In this document: one piece after another, positions 1-6,013 of the stretch
Position numbering within the stretch: the first letter of the stretch is position 1
Layout: every line of letters starts with the position of its first letter
Assembly: GCA_937941715.1 (NCBI GenBank)
Contig: CALDGX010000036.1
Location: 1 to 6,516, forward strand
Source: an uncultured Chloracidobacterium sp.
GTDB lineage: Bacteria > Acidobacteriota > Blastocatellia > Pyrinomonadales > Pyrinomonadaceae
Length of the DNA: 6,516 nt
Direction: 5' to 3'
Translations under genes and position numbers: made by a program
Notes under the pieces: generated by a model
Databases searched by the model: none
What the model saw: only the letters and a program-made list of their open reading frames with translations
Told to the model about the DNA's origin: nothing

Positions 1-78
1 AACATCGCAATCCGAGAGGGCTTTCATAAGTAATTTTAAATCACAGCCTAACATTTCCTGGAAGACTATAACAAGCGT
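1..78 (+). pseudogene. Upstream in-frame part of Res, interrupted by three TAA stops
   Basis: In the same frame as the long Res reading frame, these bases translate as NIAIREGFHK, stop, F, stop, ITA, stop, then HFLEDYNKR running straight into the ORF at 79. The stops are at 31-33, 37-39 and 49-51. The segment resembles the conserved stretch just after the Walker A domain of type III Res proteins, where a VPNIAIREG-like motif is followed by a KS-x-x-ITxEHF-like helix (family pattern from memory). Each TAA is one substitution away from the residue expected there (TCA for Ser, GAA or CAA for Glu or Gln), and no frameshift is needed. I read this as the decayed continuation of the same gene. The Walker A part would lie before base 1 and cannot be seen. 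Confidence 0.75.
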
Positions 79-2640
79 GTGTGGTTTTTCATCTACAACT
101 CAAAACAGCTTCATAATTTGGAGAGCTTTTCCTCGGACGCCGGAATCAACGTGATGATTATCAACGTTCAGGCATTTAATGCCCGTGGACAAGATGCCCG
201 TCGAATTTATGAGGAGCTTGATGATTTTCAGTCGCGTAAGCCGATTGATGTGATCAAGAGCAACCGGCCGATTTTGATACTCGATGAACCGCAAAAGATG
301 GGCGGCGATGCAACTATGGGATCACTAAGCGAATTTAATCCGCTAATGATCCTTCGCTATTCGGCAACCCACAAAAAGGAATACAACAAGATTCATCGCC
401 TAGACGCGCTTGATGCCTACAATCAAAAACTTGTCAAAAAGATCGCGGTTCGCGGTATCTCAGTTAGAGGCCTGACAGGAACGAACGCCTATCTTTACCT
501 CGAAGGCATACAAATATCTGCTGATAAGCCGCCCGTTGCATCGGTTGAATTTGAGATAAAGCAAGGAAACGGCATTAAGAGAATCACTCGTAAACTGAAT
601 AAGCGCGATAACCTCTTTGATCTATCGCAAGGGCTAGATCAATACAAGGGCTTTGTCGTTTCCGAGATCGACGCACGGACAAATACGATTAGCTTTACCA
701 ATGGTGAGGAAATAAGTGCTGGCGAGGTCGTAAACGACCAGAATGAGGAAGTATTGCGCCGAATCCAGATTCGCGAAGCGATTAAATCTCATTTCGAAAA
801 AGAGCGAATGCTTTTCCATCAGGGTATTAAGGTGCTTTCGCTTTTCTTTATCGATACGGTGGCGAAATATCGGCGATATGACGAAACTGGAGAAAGCACC
901 GGCGAGTACGCACAAATCTTCGAGGAAGAATACAAGAATCTGTTGAGCGAGAATCGGCTACTAATCGATGATCCATATACAAAGTATCTAGATGGTATTC
1001 AACCCGAAAGAACGCATAACGGCTATTTTTCAATCGACAAGAAAAGTAAACGACTTGTCGATCCCACGGTTGCGGCCCGTGGCGAAACCGCGGGGCAAAC
1101 CGACGATGTTGACGCTTACGATCTGATACTTAAAGACAAGGAAAGGCTCCTTTCCTTTGACGAACCAGTGCGATTTATCTTTTCGCACTCAGCTCTTCGC
1201 GAAGGCTGGGACAACCCGAATGTCTTTGTCATCTGTACTCTGAAGCACAGCGACAATACGATCTCTCGACGCCAGGAAGTGGGTCGCGGTATGCGAATAT
1301 CGGTCAATCAAGCCGGTGACCGCATGGATAATCCCGCAACCGTGCATGACATCAATCTCCTGACTGTTGTGACGAGCGAGAGCTACACCGATTTTGTTAC
1401 TGCACTGCAACGCGACATTAGTGAATCTCTGTCGAGTCGGCCCCGAATCGCCAACCGAGAATATTTTAAAAACAAGGTTCTAACCACGCCTGACGGAGAC
1501 ATTACCGTTACCCCTGAAATGGCCGGGCACATGGAGTTTTATCTAATTCAAAACGGCTACGTGGATGTCGATCAAAACATTACCGAGAAGTACCACAATG
1601 ATAAAAAGGACGAAACGCTGGCTCCTTTGCCAGCGGTGTTGACCGCCCATGGAGACCAAGTTTTCGCACTTATCGACACCGTGTTTAGCGATGCCCAAAT
1701 GCCCGGAATCGACGACGGTCGCAAAACACAGGTGAATCCGCTAAACGCCAACTTTGACAAGAAGGAATTCAAAGAGCTTTGGAGCCGGATTAACCAGAAG
1801 GCCGCTTACACTGTGCATTTTGAATCTTCGGAGTTGGTGGGTAAATGTATCGCCACCCTCAACTCAGAGCTGCGGGTTACGCCGCTTCAATATACAGTTC
1901 AACGCGGTCAACAAACTGAGACGGCGTCCTACGATGAACTCCAACAGGGCGAAGCTTTTACCCTCGACGAAACCGCCACCGAAAGCGTAGCGGCATCGAT
2001 CCAGTCGTCCGTAAAATATGATCTGATCGGCAAGGTCGCTGAAGGAACACAACTCACGCGCAAAACCGTTGCAGACATTCTTGGGGGCGTAAATAACGCA
2101 GTTTTCCAGCAATACAAAACGAATCCCGAAGATTTTATTTCTAAAGCCTCAACCTTCATAAACGAGCAAAAGGCGACCGTGATCGTCGAACATCTTGCTT
2201 ATGATCCGGTTGCCGAAAAGTACGACACCGATATCTTCACTCAAGACAAGGCAAAGCAGAATTTTAGCCAAGCCGGAGACAAGCTAAAGCGGCATGTCTA
2301 TGATTACGTCTTCACTGACTCAAAAATTGAGAGGGCATTTGTGACGGATCTGGACACAAGTGAAGAAGTCGTCGTTTATGCCAAACTGCCAAAAGGATTC
2401 TCGATCCCGACACCCGTTGGCGATTACAACCCCGACTGGGCCATTTCTTTCAAAGAGGGACTTGTAAAACATGTTTACTTCGTCGCCGAAACGAAAGGAT
2501 CACTTTCGTCAATGGATTTGCGAAAAATCGAACAATCCAAGATCGAATGCGCCCGGAAGTTCTTCGCGAAAATTACTTCGGCTCAAGTGAAATACGATGT
2601 TGTTGATAGCTACGGTAAACTAATGGAATTGGTGAAATAG
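79..2640 (+). CDS. res: Type III restriction enzyme Res subunit, 5'-truncated (probable pseudogene)
   Basis: Res is the ATP-dependent translocase and nuclease of type III restriction-modification; it works with a Mod methyltransferase to cut unmodified DNA. From the GTG at 79 the visible motifs are: DEPQ (motif II) at residues 69-72, YSATHK (motif III) at 94-99, a beta-rich insert at about 110-240, IKVLSLFFID (start of the second RecA domain) near 250, REGWDNPN (motif V) at 374-381 and RQEVGRGMR (motif VI) at 398-406. The C-terminal PD-(D/E)xK nuclease shows PD at 785-786 and ETK at 804-806. The 853 residues fall short of the usual 900-1000, and the Walker A motif is missing because three in-frame TAA codons lie just upstream. 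GTG 79 has no good Shine-Dalgarno sequence and is probably only the first start-like codon after the stops. A helicase without Walker A should not restrict DNA. No mod gene is in view; it would be expected upstream. Confidence 0.9.
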   Translation: MWFFIYNSKQLHNLESFSSDAGINVMIINVQAFNARGQDARRIYEELDDFQSRKPIDVIKSNRPILILDEPQKMGGDATMGSLSEFNPLMILRYSATHKKEYNKIHRLDALDAYNQKLVKKIAVRGISVRGLTGTNAYLYLEGIQISADKPPVASVEFEIKQGNGIKRITRKLNKRDNLFDLSQGLDQYKGFVVSEIDARTNTISFTNGEEISAGEVVNDQNEEVLRRIQIREAIKSHFEKERMLFHQGIKVLSLFFIDTVAKYRRYDETGESTGEYAQIFEEEYKNLLSENRLLIDDPYTKYLDGIQPERTHNGYFSIDKKSKRLVDPTVAARGETAGQTDDVDAYDLILKDKERLLSFDEPVRFIFSHSALREGWDNPNVFVICTLKHSDNTISRRQEVGRGMRISVNQAGDRMDNPATVHDINLLTVVTSESYTDFVTALQRDISESLSSRPRIANREYFKNKVLTTPDGDITVTPEMAGHMEFYLIQNGYVDVDQNITEKYHNDKKDETLAPLPAVLTAHGDQVFALIDTVFSDAQMPGIDDGRKTQVNPLNANFDKKEFKELWSRINQKAAYTVHFESSELVGKCIATLNSELRVTPLQYTVQRGQQTETASYDELQQGEAFTLDETATESVAASIQSSVKYDLIGKVAEGTQLTRKTVADILGGVNNAVFQQYKTNPEDFISKASTFINEQKATVIVEHLAYDPVAEKYDTDIFTQDKAKQNFSQAGDKLKRHVYDYVFTDSKIERAFVTDLDTSEEVVVYAKLPKGFSIPTPVGDYNPDWAISFKEGLVKHVYFVAETKGSLSSMDLRKIEQSKIECARKFFAKITSAQVKYDVVDSYGKLMELVK

Positions 2641-2686
2641 CGTCCGGCGATGAGGATGTAGCTTCGTGAAAACATAAAAAAAAGAT
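2641..2686 (+). other. A-rich leader between Res and the SIR2 gene
   Basis: This 46-bp spacer ends in a run of eight A (2676-2683), three bases before the SIR2 start codon. I see no convincing Shine-Dalgarno sequence: the only GAGG (2652-2655) is about 31 bases from the ATG. There is also no terminator hairpin. No pair of -35 and -10 boxes stands out here or in the last 60 bases of res, so read-through from res is possible. Translation may rely on the unstructured A-rich leader. Confidence 0.4.
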
Positions 2687-3862
2687 ATGGACGTAGTAAA
2701 AGAAATACGGGAACTCAAAACGCAGCTGGCCTACGCGAAGAACATTGGGTTTTTCTTTGGAGCGGGAACCTCATGTGCTCTAAATATTCCCAATATAGAG
2801 ATGCTCACGAATGAGGTTGAAAAACAACTGAAAGACGAAGGGCTAAAGAACTTCAAAATCATTAAAGATGATCTGGTTACGACAATTACCGACCACAAAG
2901 TCAACATTGAAGATATTCTCAATCAAATCAGACGCGTTAGGGAGATCACAAGCGACCAAAAAACCAAACATTTCCTTGCGGTGTGCGGCGAATCGGCAAA
3001 GGAGTTGGATAAAGAGGTATGTAACTTAATCTACTCTATTATTAATTCGAGCGAAGAGAAAGCTGATATTAAGACCACAAAGAAGTTCTTTTCATGGCTT
3101 AACAACATGAATCGCGAATATTCCAAGGAGGTCTTCACCACAAACTATGACCTAATTATTGAAAAGTCTTTAGAAGCCTGCCATATTCCATATTTCGACG
3201 GATTCGTTGGAGCTTTCGAACCGTTCTTTTTACAAGAAAGTGTCGATAAATTCGTAAGCCGAAACGACCTGACGACTAATTGGATAAGACTCTGGAAGAT
3301 TCACGGTTCCCTAAGTTGGTTCTGGAAAGTCGATTCGGCTGACAACTCCCACCGAATTATCAGGGTCGGAAAATTCGACAAGTCCTGCATTCCAGATAAC
3401 GAATTGGTCATATATCCATCTAAAGATAAGTATGATTCCTCAAGGAAGCAGCCATTCATTGCCTATTTTGATCGCCTCAAGAACTATCTTCTGGACGGTG
3501 AACTACTATTTATCTTTTCGGGATATTCATTTTCGGACCAACATATTAATGAAATAATTTTCAATTGTCTTCGGCAAAACAATCGGCTGTACTGTATCGC
3601 CTTTTGTTATCAAGATGCTGAAGTGGAACGTCTAGATAAGTTGCTGGGCTCGTCGCATATGAACATGAGTGTGTTCGGACCAAAGAAGGCAATTGTAAAC
3701 GGAACGTTGGAGGATTGGAAATTTGATAAGGCGACTGTGAGTCCTACTGAAAAGCATGATTGGTATTGGGATGAAGCGAAGGCGACTCTGAAACTTGGCG
3801 ATTTTAATTTGCTTGTAGATTTTCTCGTCGCAAATTCAGGAAAAGTGGAGCCGACAAGTTAA
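2687..3862 (+). CDS. SIR2-family NADase-like defence protein (SIR2 of SIR2-HerA)
   Basis: This 391-residue cytoplasmic protein has a SIR2-like Rossmann fold. The NAD-binding GAGTS loop is at residues 25-29 after a hydrophobic strand (IGFFF). TTNYD lies at 151-155, and its Asn153 and Asp155 match the conserved nucleotide-binding positions. KIHGS at 204-208 contains the likely catalytic His206. GYSFSDQHIN at 279-288 is the late motif typical of defence-type SIR2 proteins. A C-terminal extension of about 100 residues follows. I see no zinc-binding Cys quartet, signal peptide or membrane segment, which argues against a classical protein deacetylase. In characterised SIR2-HerA systems this subunit hydrolyses NAD+ and binds HerA; that role is inferred here from the adjacent herA gene 8 bp downstream. 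The ATG at 2687 is chosen because it places the GAG loop about 25 residues in, as usual. It has no clear Shine-Dalgarno sequence. Confidence 0.9.
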   Translation: MDVVKEIRELKTQLAYAKNIGFFFGAGTSCALNIPNIEMLTNEVEKQLKDEGLKNFKIIKDDLVTTITDHKVNIEDILNQIRRVREITSDQKTKHFLAVCGESAKELDKEVCNLIYSIINSSEEKADIKTTKKFFSWLNNMNREYSKEVFTTNYDLIIEKSLEACHIPYFDGFVGAFEPFFLQESVDKFVSRNDLTTNWIRLWKIHGSLSWFWKVDSADNSHRIIRVGKFDKSCIPDNELVIYPSKDKYDSSRKQPFIAYFDRLKNYLLDGELLFIFSGYSFSDQHINEIIFNCLRQNNRLYCIAFCYQDAEVERLDKLLGSSHMNMSVFGPKKAIVNGTLEDWKFDKATVSPTEKHDWYWDEAKATLKLGDFNLLVDFLVANSGKVEPTS

Positions 3863-3870
3863 TTAATAAA

Positions 3871-5649
3871 ATGAAGAGGGACGTTACCTATTTAGGCACA
3901 GTCATTAGAGTTGATTCCGGATCCGTGGAAGTCGAAGTTTCTGACGAGATTCCCTCGGCGGCTCCGATTATTAACGGGCGGCTGTACAAAATTGGCCAAA
4001 TTGGAACATTTGTAAAACTTCCAATTGGCAACGTAACCCTCTTCGGTATCGTTTCTTCCGTAAGTAATGCTCCGAGTAAGGTACACGACGACCAAAAAAA
4101 GTATGATTTTGGATCACGGTTCCTAACGATTCAGCTTGTTGGGGAGAAAATTGGTGATGATCCATTTGAAAAAGGCATCGGCACGTACCCTACAATCAAT
4201 GACGAAGTCCATATCGTCGTCGAGACCGATCTTCAACAGATCTACGGAAGAAGGGACGCGGGTTCAATTGAAATCGGGAAGCATTCATCTTCAGAAAACC
4301 TTAGTGTTTATGTTGATCTCCATAAACTTGTTCTACGACATTCAGCAATTCTAGGCTCCACCGGAAGTGGAAAGTCTAATACCACCGTTAGTGTTTTGAA
4401 AGCAATTCTGAATGACTACCAGGGATCACGGGTGATTTTAGTCGATCCTCATGGGGAATATAGTTCTGCTTTCAAGGACGCCCGTGTATTTAGAATAAAC
4501 GATAAGCTCCATCCTCTCTATATTCCATTTTGGTTGATGAATTTTGAAGAACTTGCGTTCTTTCTCGTAGGAGCAACGTCAAATGACGAACAGAAACCGG
4601 AGCATCGAAAGCTCAGGGAAATGGTGGTGGAGCGAAAAACAAAGAACTTTGACAAGTTGAAAGCTGGAAACGTTGATAAGAATTTCATAACTGCGGATTC
4701 CCCAATCCCGTTTAGTGTCAGGGAATTATGGGGCTATATGTATTGGTGGCTCAACGCGTCGTTCGGCGAGGCTGCCGCTGAAAATCAAACCGAGGCGACA
4801 GCTCGAGAATTAACGCCGGGCAATTATGAGAACTTGGAGCCGCCAACTTTTGAACAATATGCGGTCGGAAATGTGGCACCGTATAAATCAAAAAAGCTTC
4901 AGGAACTTTATTCCTATGAGAAGAAATTGGTCACCAGACTTCGTGACTCTCGGTACGATTTTCTTTTTCATCCAGGCGATTACAAAGATGAAACTTCCAC
5001 CTGTGACTTGCACAATCTACTAAATGCATGGATCGGCGGCGATCAAAAATTGACGATTCTAGATTTGCATGGCGTGCCCCCCGAAGTGCTAGATATTACA
5101 GTTGGATTAATTACTCGATTTATTTACGACAGTATGTTTTGGGGTAGGGATGAAACCTACACCGGAAAGAACCGGCCGGTATTGCTCGCTTATGAAGAGG
5201 CTCATTCCTATCTCAATAAAGCGGAGATAAATAGTTACGCGAAAGACGCGGTCGAAAAAGTCTTCAAAGAAGGTAGAAAATTCGGAGTTGGTGCCATGAT
5301 AATCTCGCAAAGACCATCAGAGATTTCCGAAACGATCTTAGCTCAGGTCGGGACATACATTGCTTTGCGCCTAACAAATTCTGGCGACCAATCAATTGTA
5401 AAAGCTTCGGCTCCTGACAACTTAATAAGCCTAATTGATTTACTGCCGTCGTTGCGTACTGGTGAAGCAATAATCGTGGGAGAAGCAATAAAAATACCTT
5501 CTCGTGTGCGAGTAAATTTGAACATTCCCCGACCGACGAGCGACGATCCCAAACTTGTTGAGGGTTGGAGCAAGGAGCACCCAGCAAATGTGGACAACTA
5601 TAAGGAAGTGGTAACCGCTATTCGAGAACATAAAGTTAGAGGGAAATAA
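3871..5649 (+). CDS. herA: HerA/DUF87 family hexameric ATPase (HerA of SIR2-HerA)
   Basis: This 592-residue P-loop ATPase belongs to the FtsK-HerA superfamily. The first 90 or so residues are beta-rich and fit a HAS-barrel domain (YLGTVIRVDSGSVEVEV onward). Walker A is GSTGSGKSN at 162-170. VDPHGEYSSAF follows a strand near residue 191, as in DUF87 proteins. A helical insertion spans about 230-390. Walker B is LLAYEEAH ending at 445, with Glu442-Glu443 where many relatives have Asp-Glu. EGRKFGVGAMIISQRPSE at 467-484 gives the Arg and sensor region, followed by a conserved RLTN segment. HerA rings translocate or unwind DNA. In repair they pair with the NurA nuclease, but here the partner is the upstream SIR2 protein, as in SIR2-HerA defence. 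The start ATG follows the SIR2 stop by 8 bp and lacks a strong Shine-Dalgarno sequence, so coupled translation is likely. The KTSC gene follows after 3 bp. Confidence 0.93.
   Translation: MKRDVTYLGTVIRVDSGSVEVEVSDEIPSAAPIINGRLYKIGQIGTFVKLPIGNVTLFGIVSSVSNAPSKVHDDQKKYDFGSRFLTIQLVGEKIGDDPFEKGIGTYPTINDEVHIVVETDLQQIYGRRDAGSIEIGKHSSSENLSVYVDLHKLVLRHSAILGSTGSGKSNTTVSVLKAILNDYQGSRVILVDPHGEYSSAFKDARVFRINDKLHPLYIPFWLMNFEELAFFLVGATSNDEQKPEHRKLREMVVERKTKNFDKLKAGNVDKNFITADSPIPFSVRELWGYMYWWLNASFGEAAAENQTEATARELTPGNYENLEPPTFEQYAVGNVAPYKSKKLQELYSYEKKLVTRLRDSRYDFLFHPGDYKDETSTCDLHNLLNAWIGGDQKLTILDLHGVPPEVLDITVGLITRFIYDSMFWGRDETYTGKNRPVLLAYEEAHSYLNKAEINSYAKDAVEKVFKEGRKFGVGAMIISQRPSEISETILAQVGTYIALRLTNSGDQSIVKASAPDNLISLIDLLPSLRTGEAIIVGEAIKIPSRVRVNLNIPRPTSDDPKLVEGWSKEHPANVDNYKEVVTAIREHKVRGK
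5638..5644 (+). promoter_or_regulatory. Ribosome-binding site for the KTSC gene, inside the end of herA
   Basis: AGAGGGA lies in the last codons of herA, with its GAGGG core nine bases before the ATG at 5653. It is the best Shine-Dalgarno sequence seen in this operon. It supports that start codon and suggests independent or re-initiated translation after herA. Confidence 0.6.
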
Positions 5650-5652
5650 AAA

Positions 5653-5868
5653 ATGGAAAGACAACCAGTCAATTCGAGTGCGATCGCAAGTATTGGTTAC
5701 GATTCGTCAAACGGGACGTTAGAGATTGAGTTCGCCAACGGTGGACCGGTTTGGCAGTACTATGATTTTCCTGAATACAAGTGGAATGAGTTTCAGTACT
5801 GTGATTCTCACGGGAAGTACTTTCATGCCAACATCAAAGATCAATACCGGGATGGGCGAATCGGCTAG
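5653..5868 (+). CDS. KTSC-domain small protein
   Basis: This 71-residue protein is essentially a single KTSC domain, a family named after a domain found at the C-terminus of some lysyl-tRNA synthetases and also as a stand-alone protein. Its function is unknown, and RNA binding has been suggested. The family pattern is clear: VNSSAIASIGYD at 6-17, TLEIEFANGG at 22-31, an aromatic centre VWQYYDFP at 33-40, then SHGKYFHANIKDQY at 52-65. The family's usual YxY centre is WQY here (34-36). There is no signal peptide or membrane segment. The gene starts 3 bp after the herA stop with a good ribosome-binding site, so it is very likely co-transcribed with SIR2 and herA. It could be an accessory, a regulator or an antitoxin-like partner of that system, or a passenger. 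Identity as KTSC is fairly sure; the role is unknown. Confidence 0.85.
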   Translation: MERQPVNSSAIASIGYDSSNGTLEIEFANGGPVWQYYDFPEYKWNEFQYCDSHGKYFHANIKDQYRDGRIG

Positions 5869-5882
5869 AGGGTGAAACCTCT
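5867..5882 (+). terminator. Short hairpin at the end of the operon, weak terminator candidate
   Basis: AGAGG pairs with CCTCT across a six-base loop (GTGAAA), overlapping the KTSC stop codon. The stem has only five pairs and no T-run follows, so it is a poor intrinsic terminator. It may only protect the 3' end of the message or be chance. Confidence 0.25.
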
Positions 5883-5900
5883 TAACGAATTAGAGCAATA

Positions 5901-5912
5901 TTAGATATCTAA
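5901..5912. repeat. Perfect 12-bp palindrome TTAGATATCTAA
   Basis: The sequence is identical to its reverse complement, with no spacer, in the gap between the convergent KTSC and integrase genes. It could be a dimer-protein operator, part of a recombination site, or chance in AT-rich DNA. No promoter is clearly linked to it. Confidence 0.4.
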
Positions 5913-5919
5913 CCATTAA

Positions 5920-5949
5920 GTTATCGACCGTACGATTCACGTTGTCGAC
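5920..5949 (+). repeat. Imperfect direct repeat GTTATCGAC / GTTGTCGAC
   Basis: Two nine-base copies at 5920-5928 and 5941-5949 differ at one base and start 21 bp apart, about two helical turns, so a protein could bind both on one face. They lie within 100 bp of the integrase gene, so integrase or excisionase arm sites are possible. This is a guess from layout only. Confidence 0.3.
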
Positions 5950-6013
5950 ACAAATCCGGGGTCAAATACTGATCGGATATAATGCCAGACGCAGTTTCGA
6001 GATTCCTATTCAA

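Larger units (their letters stand above)
2687..5868 (+). other. SIR2-HerA type anti-phage operon with a KTSC gene
   Basis: Three same-strand genes are separated by 8 bp and 3 bp, with no terminator or promoter between them, so they are probably one transcript. SIR2 next to HerA is a known defence pair (SIR2-HerA, or Nezha), in which a SIR2 NADase joins a HerA ring and NAD+ is depleted on infection. Both genes keep their catalytic motifs, so the pair looks functional. Membership of the third, KTSC-domain gene in the system is inferred only from position and translational coupling. Confidence 0.8.
5869..6013. other. Intergenic region between convergent KTSC and integrase genes
   Basis: This 145-bp stretch holds no reading frame I can support and no tRNA. 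It contains most of the weak hairpin, the 12-bp palindrome and the 9-bp direct repeat listed separately. It is the natural place to look for termination signals of both genes and for an attachment site. Confidence 0.5.

Noticed and set aside
31..51. A reassigned stop codon, with TAA read as an amino acid
   Set aside because: No other in-frame TAA occurs in the long Res frame, and TAA ends both the SIR2 and HerA genes at sensible positions. All three stop codons are used as normal terminators in the window.
2676..2683. A8 run as a phase-variation tract
   Set aside because: It is short and non-coding, and no promoter is recognisable around it. Slippage would not shift a reading frame.
5264..5587. 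Minus-strand reading frame of 107 codons opposite herA
   Set aside because: It overlaps the conserved Walker B to SQRPSE region of HerA and has no recognisable motif or ribosome-binding site, so it is a shadow of the real gene.
5949..5975. Possible tRNA T-arm fragment (CAAATCC and TCAAAT) as an attachment site
   Set aside because: The flanking bases do not form the five-pair T stem and no CCA or acceptor stem follows, so the resemblance is only to the loop.
5978..5983. TATAAT resembling a -10 promoter box on the plus strand
   Set aside because: There is no matching -35 box at 16-18 bp, and it would drive transcription antisense into the integrase gene with no plus-strand gene to serve.
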